A DNA stretch of 64,000 nucleotides. Origin: ATX-6F1 sp943369485. Its GTDB lineage: Bacteria > Cyanobacteriota > Cyanobacteriia > PCC-6307 > Cyanobiaceae. The notes below the pieces were generated by a model, which saw nothing but the letters and a program-made list of their open reading frames with translations, was not told where the DNA came from and ran no database searches. How positions within the stretch are numbered: position 1 is the stretch's first letter; every line of letters starts with the position of its first letter. The stretch lies in the NCBI GenBank assembly GCA_943369485.1, contig CALRNH020000001.1:124001-188000 (forward strand), given 5' to 3'. Shown piece after piece: positions 1-8,245 of this stretch. The translations under genes were made by a program, and so were the position numbers.

Positions 1-1136
1 GTGTCAAACACAGGTACGCAGAGATGGATCGCCCCTGGACGGGGCGATCGGGGGAGCGTTGGCTTCTCGCTCGGATTGCCCCGTGGAAGCGCTCCGCCCG
101 GGCAGGACCGCGTATCACAAATCACCTATGCGAGTGGATATTGGACCTATTCCTGGTCTTGGATGAGAGCGCCGAGTCGGATGTGGAGCCTTTCGCCCGA
201 TGTCCGCGAATGAGATGGGCCTCTCTTGATCGCGCGGACCCGGCTCCATACGTTTGTTTGTCTTATGTTCACTCAGGTCTGCGATCAATGGAATGCCGGG
301 CTTCTTCCGATGGAGTGGCAACAATCAGTCCAGGTGAATGGCGCTGCAAGGCGAGTCACATTGCTAGGGCAGTGGGTGATCACGCCCCCGGAATGATCTT
401 GTGCCGATGGGCCGCCCTCAACCCAAGAATCAGCTGTTTCATAATTGACTCGTTCATAGATGCATAGTGCGTCTAATCTGAGATCTCCTTGATTTGTTTT
501 GTGCGACCCGTTGCTCCAGCCCGCTCGCCAAGCAAACCATTCATGCGGCCTCCCTGCCGGGCCGAGGACGTTCCGTTCGAGTCAGTGATGGGCCACGATC
601 TCTGCCTTAGGGCGAGGCTTGTGCGGGCTCAACCGCGGACTTCGCTTTCGCCGAGGCCCCCCGTGCCGCGCTGTTGAATCCTTCCGCTTGATGCATCTGG
701 TCAGCGAACCAGCCTTGCGATGGCTTGAGGGTGCTCAAGACGCCTCGTCCTTCTGCCGTTGCGGCTTCACCGGGGCAGGTGCTTCATGGGATTGGGGAAA
801 GAGTGTCCGCCGATGTCGGGCAAACTTGTAGCAACTATCTTATTTAAGTTGACTAATAAGACCAGGTACGCGACTCAGTTGATTCCTGTTAGACAATTGG
901 GCGCTGCGTGACCATGGAGGCTTCGATGTCTGCCATGGGTAGCGCTGCCATGAATGTTCCAACGGGGATGGGTTCAGGGCTTCCCTGAAAGGTGCCCTTG
1001 CATATTGTCCGAAGCCAGGTCATGTGCTTCTCGGTCAAGACTATGGATTGGACTCGGCTTGATCCTTGGATGAGACCATTGTGAGGGCCGTCCCTCAACT
1101 TGATCGGGGATCGACGCGCCCATCCTGCCCCAGGTC
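1..1136. other. Gene-free region upstream of the apcD 3' end
   Basis: I find no supportable gene in this stretch. The open frames present (for example 24-467 plus, 147 codons, and 889-1098 minus, 69 codons) show no recognisable domain and no conserved-looking composition. The stretch is locally AT-richer than the rest (about 38% GC at 841-900). It contains one strong inverted repeat near its left end (27-49) and a weak hairpin at 1082-1097 just after the apcD stop, without a T run. It could be degenerated coding sequence, a control region for a gene left of the window, or a site for an undetected RNA. Confidence 0.6.
27..49. repeat. Perfect 9-bp inverted repeat, 5-nt loop
   Basis: GATCGCCCC at 27-35 is followed by TGGAC and then GGGGCGATC at 41-49, a perfect 9-bp stem. 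It could be the terminator-like end of a gene left of the window, although only G residues follow the stem, or a local palindrome built on the GCGATCG words common in cyanobacteria. Confidence 0.6.
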
Positions 1137-1631
1137 TCAGTTGGGGGTCTGAAGGCTCTTGATCAGGAAGTCGAAATAGGGGCCTGCCAGTTCGGCTTCG
1201 TCAGTGGAGAGCAGCACGAGGGCTGCCTCCTTGAGGGCGCGCATCGATTCGACCATGCCAGGGAGGGGCACCCCCAGGCTGTTGTACATCTCGCGGGCCC
1301 CTTCGACACCGATCTTCTGGATCAGCTCAGTGCTGCCGGCCAGAACCCCATAGGTGACGAGACGGAGGTACCAGCTGAAGTCACGCAGGCACTGGGCCCT
1401 TTGTTTCTGTCCGTAGGCGTTGCCACCCGGTGCCACGTAGTCAGGTTTGCGGGCAAACAGCTGGCGGGCGGCTTCGTCGACGATCTTCTTTTCGTTGTCC
1501 GTGAGGGCTCTCACCACCTGCAGGCGGGTCGATCCGCCGGAGAGAAAGTCAACAATCGAGCGCAGTTCGCCGCCACTGGGGTACCGCAACTGGTCGTCTG
1601 CTTGGAGGATCAGATCCCGAACGACGCTCAT
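1137..1631 (-). CDS. apcD: Allophycocyanin alpha-B subunit (phycobilisome core terminal emitter)
   Basis: ApcD is a minor alpha-type allophycocyanin of the phycobilisome core. It acts as a terminal emitter passing excitation to photosystem I/II at the thylakoid surface. The product is 164 residues (family usually about 161) and all-helical phycobiliprotein in character. The chromophore attachment cysteine lies at residue 81 in AQCLRDF, followed by the conserved WYLRLVTYG. The GGNAYG stretch is at 69-74 and MYNSLGVPLPGM is near 115-126. It is recognised as ApcD rather than ApcA by the N-terminal MSVVRDLILQADDQLRYP signature. It stands alone here, not with apcAB. The next gene starts divergently at 1786, so the 154 bp between them should hold both promoters. 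Confidence 0.93.
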   Translation of the reverse strand: MSVVRDLILQADDQLRYPSGGELRSIVDFLSGGSTRLQVVRALTDNEKKIVDEAARQLFARKPDYVAPGGNAYGQKQRAQCLRDFSWYLRLVTYGVLAGSTELIQKIGVEGAREMYNSLGVPLPGMVESMRALKEAALVLLSTDEAELAGPYFDFLIKSLQTPN

Positions 1632-1785
1632 CTACGGCACCATGCGCCTTGGAACTTTATCCAGAGGCACCCGCGCCTGAGAGGGTTGGCGGATGAGGTG
1701 TAACGCCCCTTCGCATCCCATCGGCCTCTGGGACCGCCTGCGTCACCGATAGGGTCGAGGGACGAGAGCGCGGCTCAGACCCTCG

Positions 1786-3147
1786 ATGGATCCCCAAGCC
1801 CCCAGCCCCGGAACGCGCCTCACCGTGAGGATCACTGGTCTCAATCATCAGGGTCAGGGTGTCGGCCGCAGCGCTGATCAGGTGGTGTTCGTCGATGGGG
1901 CCCTTCCCGGTGAAACCGTCGATGTGATCGTGCGCCATCGCGCCAAGCGCCATCTGCTGGCGGAACACCGCTCCACGCTCCTGCTCAGCCCCGATCGGCG
2001 CAGGCCCCCTTGCATCCTGGCCGATCGTTGCGGGGGGTGCTCGGTGCAACACCTGGAGGATGGTGCCCAGGCGCGCTGGAAGGAGGACATGGTCCAGCAG
2101 GCGCTGCGAAGGATCGGCGGGTTCGACCTGAGCGTCGAACCGATTCTCTCGTCTGAGTCGTGCCTGGGTTACCGCAACCGTGCCGTGATCCCCCTCGAGC
2201 GCACAGAAGAAGGCACGTTGCGGGCAGGCTTCTACCGCAGCGGCAGCCACCGAATTGTGAACATGAACCGCTGTCCGGTGCTTGATCCTCGCCTGGATGG
2301 CTTGATCGCCCCGATCAAGCTCGACCTGGAGCAGAGCGACTGGCCCGTGGATGCCGATCTCAGTGCTGAGGGGGGCCTGCGGCACCTGGCCCTGCGCCTT
2401 GGGCACCACACCGGCGAGTTGCTGATCACCTTGATCAGCAGCCACCGCAACCTTCCCGATCTGCCTGTTCTCGCGGCGGCCTGGATGGAGCGCTGGCCGG
2501 AACTGGTGGGGGTGTGCCTGAACCTTCAGCCGTCAGCTTCCAACACCCTGTTCGGCTCCGAAACCGAAACCGTGGCTGGTCGACCTTGGTTGCTGGAGCG
2601 TTTCGCAGGCCAGGACCTGCGCATCGCCGCCGACACATTCTTTCAGGTGAACACAGCCCAGGCGGAGCGTCTGGTGCCGTCGCTGATCGAGGCGCTGGCC
2701 GTCCGGGCCGAGACTCACCTGGTCGATGCTTACTGCGGTATCGGCACCTTCAGCCTGCCTCTGGCGGCGGCGGGCGCCTCGGTGCTGGGTCTGGAGCAGC
2801 ACCCAGGCTCGGTTGAACAGGCCCGGGCCAACGCCGAGCGCAACGGGCTGGAGCGTTGCCAGTTCGAAGCCACCGATGTGGAGACTTCCCTGGCCGAGGC
2901 CCTTCTCGGGGCCGACGCCCTGCTGCTCGATCCGCCGCGCAAGGGTCTCACGCCTGGGGTCTGCGCGACCATCGCCGACTCAGCGCCGGCGCGGGTGGCC
3001 TACCTGAGCTGCAACCCCGCCACCCTGGCCCGTGACCTGGCGTTGCTCTGCGCCGGGGGGCGCTTAACGCTGACCAGCGTGCAGCCGGTGGATTTCTTCC
3101 CCCAGACGAGTCACGTGGAAAGCCTCGCCGTGCTTCAGCGCAACTGA
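1786..3147 (+). CDS. rlmD: 23S rRNA (uracil-5-)-methyltransferase, RlmD/RumA family
   Basis: This is a SAM-dependent RNA m5U methyltransferase of the TrmA/RlmD/RlmC family, most likely acting on 23S rRNA. At 453 residues it matches the family. An N-terminal TRAM domain (about 8-65) is followed by an iron-sulfur cluster set, Cys76, Cys82, Cys85 (C-X5-C-G-G-C) and Cys163, spaced as in E. coli RumA. The SAM-binding motif is DAYCGIGTFSLPLA near 314-327. The catalytic nucleophile motif YLSCNPATLARDL places Cys409. Its ATG is preceded by the divergent apcD promoter region. The 3' end overlaps the convergent pheT by 13 bp. The exact uridine modified cannot be read from sequence. Confidence 0.92.
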   Translation: MDPQAPSPGTRLTVRITGLNHQGQGVGRSADQVVFVDGALPGETVDVIVRHRAKRHLLAEHRSTLLLSPDRRRPPCILADRCGGCSVQHLEDGAQARWKEDMVQQALRRIGGFDLSVEPILSSESCLGYRNRAVIPLERTEEGTLRAGFYRSGSHRIVNMNRCPVLDPRLDGLIAPIKLDLEQSDWPVDADLSAEGGLRHLALRLGHHTGELLITLISSHRNLPDLPVLAAAWMERWPELVGVCLNLQPSASNTLFGSETETVAGRPWLLERFAGQDLRIAADTFFQVNTAQAERLVPSLIEALAVRAETHLVDAYCGIGTFSLPLAAAGASVLGLEQHPGSVEQARANAERNGLERCQFEATDVETSLAEALLGADALLLDPPRKGLTPGVCATIADSAPARVAYLSCNPATLARDLALLCAGGRLTLTSVQPVDFFPQTSHVESLAVLQRN

Positions 3148-5582
3148 GCGTCGAACTGGGATTCCAGTGCTTCGCGGATGCGCCCATGGACCGCCTCCAC
3201 CTCCGCGTCGGTGAGGGTGCGGCTCGAATCGCGGTAGCGAAGTCTGAAGGCCTGGCTGCAGCGACCGGCGGCCAGTTGCTCACCCTCGTAGCGATCCACC
3301 AGCTCCACATGCTCCAACAGAGGTTTGCCGGCCTTGCGGATCGCCTGAATCAGACGGGAGGCGATCAACTCGCGGGGCACCACCAGGGCTAGATCGCGCT
3401 CCGCGGAGGGAACGGTGGCGTAGGGGCTGAAACTCGGTTGCCAGCGGTGGCGGCGGGTGGCGGCCGTCAACAGGGGAGCTAGATCCAGCTGGAACAGATG
3501 GGTGGCCTCGGGAAGATCCAGGGCTTCGGCCAAGGCGGGATGCAGCTGACCGAACCAGCCGGCCCCGCGACCCTCGATCACCAGCTCCGCGGCGCGACCT
3601 GGATGGAGCCGGGGGTGAACGGCCAGGGGGCGATCCTCGCTGGCCAGCTCCAGGCTGCCCAGGGCCCGCTGAAGGGCCCCACGCGCTTCGAAGTAACGGG
3701 GGCTGGTGGCCTTGCCACCGCTTGACCAGAGCTCGGCGCTGCGTCGGCCGGTGATCACTCCCGCCAGTTGAAGCCTTTGGAGCCCCCCCTGGGGGGGAGT
3801 GGCTCCAGCGACCTGGCTGAACACATGGCCGATTTCGAAGGCCCAGAAACCGGGAGCACCGGCCTGGAGGTTGCGGCGGGCGGCCTGGAGCAGTTCGTCA
3901 ATCAGATTGTCGCGCAGGTGGCCGTAGTCGGCCAGCAGCGGGTTGGCCAGGGGGATGCGCCCGGGGCCCGCCTCCACCAGCGAAAGGGCGCAGGTTTCCT
4001 GCAGCCCCGCCTGGCAGAGGGCACGCCTGAGCCGGCGTTCGACCTCCTGGTCGGGGCTCAGGCCTCCGGGGCTGAGCGGATCGGGCAGATGGGCGGCAAA
4101 ACGGTCGTAGCCCACCAACCGGGCCACCTCCTCGATCAGATCAACCTCACGCACCAGATCCATGGCCCGAGACGGGGGCACGCTGACGCTCCATCCATCT
4201 TCGCTGCGCTCCAGTGCGCAGCCGAGGGCCTGCAGCGTTTGCTCGATGGCTTCATCAGGCAGGTCATCGGTGATGTCCTCATCGACCACCGGACCCAAGA
4301 GCTGGTGCAGGGCATCACGGCGCAGGTCCAGCGGCTGCGCCGGCCGCTCCGGCAACTGGTGAAGCCAGCGGCCCACGGGCTCGGCGCCGGCCAGTTCAAC
4401 CAACCACTGCACCGCCCGGTTGGCGGCCGAGAGGGTCACCTCCCGTGGCAGGCCCTTTTCAAAGCGGGCGCTGGCCTCCGATCGCAGACCCACGCTTCGG
4501 GCGCTGCGGCGAACTTGCTGGGGCGCGAACACCGCCGCTTCCAGCCAGAGGTTGCTGGTGCCGTCGTGCACTGAGCTGGCCGCTCCCCCGATCACTCCTG
4601 CCAGGGCGATCGGCTGGTTGGCATAAGTGACCACCAGGGCTTCTTCATCCAGGCTCAGCTGGCTGCCATCGAGCGCCCCGAAGTCTTCGCCCTCCTGCCC
4701 CTGGCGCAAGCCGAGAGCCTCCAGGTGCAAGGCCCCTCCGCCCAGTTCCGCCAGTCGATCGCTGTCATAGGCGTGGAGGGGTTGACCCGTTTCGAGCATC
4801 ACCAGATTCGTGATGTCAACCACGTTGTTGATCGCGCGCAAACCAGCCCGTTCCAGGCGCTGTTGCAACCATCGCGGCGAAGGCCCGACACGCACATCAC
4901 GCAGGGCCGTGAGGCTGAACAGCCCCCCCAGCTCGATCGCCCGTTGGGCCTCCGGGCTCACGGGCAGGGGTTCGGCGGCCAAGGCCGGTGCCGGTGGAGC
5001 CAGGGTCAGGGGGGAAGCGGTGAGGGCAGCCACCTCCCGGGCGATCCCATGCATCGATAGGCCATCGGGCCGGTTCGCCGTGATCGCCAGCTCCAGCACC
5101 TGATCGTCCAGGCCCAGGCTGGGACCGACCGCCGTTCCGAGGGGTGGCATCTCCTCGAGCAGTTCATCGAGAACGGCAATGCCATCGGAGCCATCGGCGA
5201 GCCCCAGTTCGCGCAGGGAGCAGATCATGCCGCTGCTGGATACTCCGCGCAGCTCGGCCGGTTGGATGGTGAGCTCCACCGCTGGGAGATGGGCGCCCAC
5301 CAGGGCAACGGGAACGTGCAGACCCGAGCGCACGTTGGCTGCGCCACAGACGATCTGCAGGGGCTGCTCGGCTCCCACGTTGACGCTGCAGACACTCAGT
5401 TTGTCGGCGTTGGGGTGGGGGTCCCGCCGTTCGACCAGGCCCACCACCACCCCGGCGGCCCGGGCGGCCAGATCCTCGATCGCCTCCACCTCGAAGCCCG
5501 CCAACGAGAGCCGCTCGGCCAGCTCGGCCACCGGGGTGTCGCAGGCCACAAGCTCCCTGAGCCACCGGAGCGAGACCCGCAT
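3135..5582 (-). CDS. pheT: Phenylalanine-tRNA ligase beta subunit
   Basis: This is the beta chain of the (alpha-beta)2 phenylalanyl-tRNA synthetase, which charges tRNA-Phe in the cytosol. At 815 residues it is a full-length bacterial PheT. An N-terminal EMAP/tRNA-binding OB domain (about 40-150, containing HPNADKLSVC) is followed by the B3/B4 editing region (NNVVDITNLVMLETGQPLHAYD near 235-260), B5, the catalytic-like core and a C-terminal anticodon-binding FDX-ACB domain (SFSPYATVPSAERDLALVVP onward). pheS is not in the window. It is divergent from rpmG, with about 113 bp between the start codons for control elements, and convergent with rlmD. Confidence 0.96.
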   Translation of the reverse strand: MRVSLRWLRELVACDTPVAELAERLSLAGFEVEAIEDLAARAAGVVVGLVERRDPHPNADKLSVCSVNVGAEQPLQIVCGAANVRSGLHVPVALVGAHLPAVELTIQPAELRGVSSSGMICSLRELGLADGSDGIAVLDELLEEMPPLGTAVGPSLGLDDQVLELAITANRPDGLSMHGIAREVAALTASPLTLAPPAPALAAEPLPVSPEAQRAIELGGLFSLTALRDVRVGPSPRWLQQRLERAGLRAINNVVDITNLVMLETGQPLHAYDSDRLAELGGGALHLEALGLRQGQEGEDFGALDGSQLSLDEEALVVTYANQPIALAGVIGGAASSVHDGTSNLWLEAAVFAPQQVRRSARSVGLRSEASARFEKGLPREVTLSAANRAVQWLVELAGAEPVGRWLHQLPERPAQPLDLRRDALHQLLGPVVDEDITDDLPDEAIEQTLQALGCALERSEDGWSVSVPPSRAMDLVREVDLIEEVARLVGYDRFAAHLPDPLSPGGLSPDQEVERRLRRALCQAGLQETCALSLVEAGPGRIPLANPLLADYGHLRDNLIDELLQAARRNLQAGAPGFWAFEIGHVFSQVAGATPPQGGLQRLQLAGVITGRRSAELWSSGGKATSPRYFEARGALQRALGSLELASEDRPLAVHPRLHPGRAAELVIEGRGAGWFGQLHPALAEALDLPEATHLFQLDLAPLLTAATRRHRWQPSFSPYATVPSAERDLALVVPRELIASRLIQAIRKAGKPLLEHVELVDRYEGEQLAAGRCSQAFRLRYRDSSRTLTDAEVEAVHGRIREALESQFDAQLR

Positions 5583-5695
5583 CGAACCCTGATCGCAGAA
5601 GGGGTGATCCTAAGGACTGGAAGGCTGGGGGGTCTGGTGGGTTGGTATGGTTGTCCACTGTCAACATCGCTACGCATCAGCGGCGCAACGTCCTT

Positions 5696-5890
5696 ATGGC
5701 CAAGAACAAGGGCGTCCGGATCGTGATCACTCTCGAGTGCACCGAATGCCGGTCCAACCCCGCCAAACGTTCTCCCGGAGTGTCCCGTTACACCACCGAG
5801 AAGAACCGCCGGAACACCACTGAACGGATCGAACTCAAGAAGTTCTGCCCTCACTGCAACAAGCCCACGATCCACAAAGAGATCAAGTGA
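5696..5890 (+). CDS. rpmG: 50S ribosomal protein L33
   Basis: L33 is a small 50S subunit protein. The ATG at 5696 gives 64 residues, the normal cyanobacterial length. An in-frame upstream start at 5642 would add 18 residues with no L33 character and is not preferred. The sequence begins MAKNKGVRIVITLECTEC and carries two CxxC pairs (CTEC near 15-18 and CPHC near 53-56), so this is the zinc-binding form of L33. It lies 43 bp upstream of rpsR on the same strand, the rpmG-rpsR pair typical of cyanobacteria and plastids. Confidence 0.97.
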   Translation: MAKNKGVRIVITLECTECRSNPAKRSPGVSRYTTEKNRRNTTERIELKKFCPHCNKPTIHKEIK

Positions 5891-5933
5891 GGTCCAGTTC
5901 CTTTTTACGTTCCCCGTTTTTCTCCGTTCCCTC

Positions 5934-6155
5934 ATGACCAGCTCCTTCTTCAAGAAGCGCCTTTCGCCGATCAAGCCCGGTGATCCGATCGACTACAAGG
6001 ATGTCGATCTGCTCAAGAAGTTCATCACCGAACGCGGCAAGATCCTCCCTCGCCGTCTCACCGGCCTCACCGCCCAGCAGCAGCGCGATCTGACCAACGC
6101 GGTCAAGCGCGCCCGCATCGTGGCCCTGCTGCCATTCGTGAACCCCGAGGGTTGA
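5934..6155 (+). CDS. rpsR: 30S ribosomal protein S18
   Basis: S18 is a 30S subunit platform protein. The product is 73 residues. It begins MTSSFFKKRLSPI and contains the S18 core (DYKDVDLLKKFITERGKILPRR, then TGLTAQQQRDLTNAVKRARIVALLPF). It is co-oriented with rpmG 43 bp upstream and probably cotranscribed with it. The exonuclease gene starts 53 bp downstream on the same strand, so the three may form one unit. Confidence 0.97.
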   Translation: MTSSFFKKRLSPIKPGDPIDYKDVDLLKKFITERGKILPRRLTGLTAQQQRDLTNAVKRARIVALLPFVNPEG

Positions 6156-6208
6156 GCCCACGCGGGCAGGGTCAACCTGCACAGCACCCTCCCCCCCCCT
6201 GAACCTGC

Positions 6209-8245
6209 GTGCAAACCGGTGATCTGGTCGGGCTGAGCGACCGTCATGGTCCCAGGCTCGCCCTGATCAGCTCCATTCAAGGCAGCCGCGCCGAGGTGCT
6301 GGTGGGCCCTGAGGCCAGAGTCCAGCAGCTGCCCCTGCGGCAACTCGATCTGATTCAGGCTCTGCCCCAGGGCCTCGAGCCTGTCCGGCGGCTGGGCTCC
6401 GCCCCCTGGGAGATCACCGAAGCGGCGTTGTTGACTGCCAGGCCCTTGGCCCGTGACTGGGGGGCAGCCTGGCTTCTGCTGGGCTCCGATGGCACTGCCC
6501 TGCCCTTCGCCGAGTTCGTGGCTCTTGTGGCGGGTCGCACCAGCCCCTTGGCCAGCGCCGCCTGCTGGCTCGAGTTGCAGCGCCCCGGCCAGGATCTGTT
6601 CCGATGGCGTCAGGGGGAGGTTCAAGCTCGCCCGGCGACTGATCTTCGCGCCTTGCGCCACAACCGGCGCCGCCAGAACCTGCTGGCCCAGCGTCAGGAG
6701 CTGTGGCATGGGAGCCTGCGCCGCCGGTGGCCGATCGATCCGGCGCAGTTGCTGCCGGCCCAGCGCCAGGAGCTGGAGCAGATGCTGGCCTGGGCCTCCG
6801 GTGAGCAGGACGAACCCCTGAGCGCTGAGTTGCTCAAAGGCCTCCAGCAGGCCAAGGTGCCACCTGAGCCAGGAGCCCTGCGCCATCTGCTGGTGGACCT
6901 GGGCCAGTGGCAACCCCATAGCCTTCCCTCCCTGCGCAGGAGCATCTGGTCCGAGGGCTTTCCCCCTGAGTTGATCGCCCAGGCCCAGGAGCTTGCCGAA
7001 CGCAGCGGCGAGCCCCAGCCGGGAGACAGTCAGCGGCTTGATCTCACCGGCCTGCGCACCTTCACCATCGACGATCCGCTCACCCGTGAGATCGATGACG
7101 GTCTGGCACTCGAGCGTCTGGCGAATGGCCGCAGGCGCCTATGGGTGCACATCGCTGATCCGGCGCGGCTGGTGACGCACGGCAGTCCGCTTGATCTGGA
7201 AGCCCGGCGCCGGGCCACGAGTCTCTATCTGGCCGAAGGCAGTGTGCCGATGTTTCCCCTGGAACTGGCGGCGGGCCCGTTCAGCCTGCGCCAGGGGGAA
7301 CGCTGCGCCGCCTGGAGCTATGGCATCGACCTCGATGAGGACGGCAGTGTCGCGGGCTATGAGCTCCGTCGCAGCTGGGTGCGGCCCACCTACCGGCTGA
7401 GCTACGAAGACGGTGATGAGCTGATCGATCTCGCGCCACCGGAGGATCCCGATCTGGCGGAGATCCACACCCTGCTGGACATCCGACGCCGCTGGCGCCT
7501 GCGCCATGGGGCCTTGCTGCTGGACCAGAGCGAAGGGCGCATCAGCCGCGAAGGCGATGAACCGTTGCTGGAGGTGGTTGAACCCTCGCCGGCACGGCTG
7601 CTGGTGGCTGAGGCAATGATCCTGGCCGGCGCGGTGGTGGCCGATTACGGCTCCCGAGCTGGCCTCGCTCTGCCCTACCGCAGCCAACCGGTCAGCCCCC
7701 TGCCGACGGCGGCCGAACTGGAGCGACTGGAGTCCCCTCCCGTGCGTCATGCGCTGCTGCGTCGGGGTCTCTCCCGTGGCCTCACCGGCACCCAGCCCGC
7801 CCCCCATTTCAGTCTGGGGCTGGCGGCCTACGTCCAGGCCACCTCTCCGATCCGTCGCTACAGCGACTTGATCGTCCAACGCCAACTCATCGCTCAGCAG
7901 GCGGGGGAGGGGAGCCTCGATGAAGCGACCCTTCGGCAGTTGCTCGAGGAGCTCGATCCAGTCCTGCGCCAGACAATCCAGATTGCCCGCGACGACCAGC
8001 GCCACTGGCAGCAGGTTTGGTTCGAGCGCCATCCGGGCACGTCCTGGTCGGCCCTTTTCCTGCGCTGGCTACGCCAGCAGGACGGCCTGGCCCTGGTGCA
8101 TCTCGATCAACTCGCGATGGATCTGGCGGCAACGGTCCCGGAGGGCTGTGAGCCCGGTGATCCGCTCGAGGTTCGAGTGGGCGAGGTGGATTCCCTGGCT
8201 GATCGGCTCCGCCTCCAGGCCGTTCGTTCAGTTGGCCAGCCGTGA
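6209..8245 (+). CDS. rnb: RNB-family 3'-5' exoribonuclease (RNase II/R type)
   Basis: This processive hydrolytic 3'-5' exoribonuclease of the RNB superfamily acts in RNA turnover and 3'-end trimming. At 678 residues it is RNase II sized rather than RNase R sized. The central RNB domain contains TIDDPLTREIDDG at about 286-298, with Asp288, Asp296 and Asp297 as expected metal ligands. Further conserved RNB motifs are YLAEGSVPMFP and YVQATSPIRRYSDLIVQRQL near 540-560. The GTG start at 6209 was chosen because the frame shows no better upstream start and gives a normal N-terminus. Its last 18 bp overlap the convergent FAD oxidoreductase. The symbol is a family label; it could equally be annotated vacB-like. 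Confidence 0.88.
   Translation: MQTGDLVGLSDRHGPRLALISSIQGSRAEVLVGPEARVQQLPLRQLDLIQALPQGLEPVRRLGSAPWEITEAALLTARPLARDWGAAWLLLGSDGTALPFAEFVALVAGRTSPLASAACWLELQRPGQDLFRWRQGEVQARPATDLRALRHNRRRQNLLAQRQELWHGSLRRRWPIDPAQLLPAQRQELEQMLAWASGEQDEPLSAELLKGLQQAKVPPEPGALRHLLVDLGQWQPHSLPSLRRSIWSEGFPPELIAQAQELAERSGEPQPGDSQRLDLTGLRTFTIDDPLTREIDDGLALERLANGRRRLWVHIADPARLVTHGSPLDLEARRRATSLYLAEGSVPMFPLELAAGPFSLRQGERCAAWSYGIDLDEDGSVAGYELRRSWVRPTYRLSYEDGDELIDLAPPEDPDLAEIHTLLDIRRRWRLRHGALLLDQSEGRISREGDEPLLEVVEPSPARLLVAEAMILAGAVVADYGSRAGLALPYRSQPVSPLPTAAELERLESPPVRHALLRRGLSRGLTGTQPAPHFSLGLAAYVQATSPIRRYSDLIVQRQLIAQQAGEGSLDEATLRQLLEELDPVLRQTIQIARDDQRHWQQVWFERHPGTSWSALFLRWLRQQDGLALVHLDQLAMDLAATVPEGCEPGDPLEVRVGEVDSLADRLRLQAVRSVGQP

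Noticed and set aside
24..467. 147-codon plus-strand frame in the left gene-free region
   Set aside because: No domain, irregular composition and heavy Arg/Trp/Cys content typical of non-coding high-GC frames.
1657..2445. 262-codon minus-strand frame opposite rlmD
   Set aside because: It overlaps an intact rRNA methyltransferase and reads as random high-GC translation.
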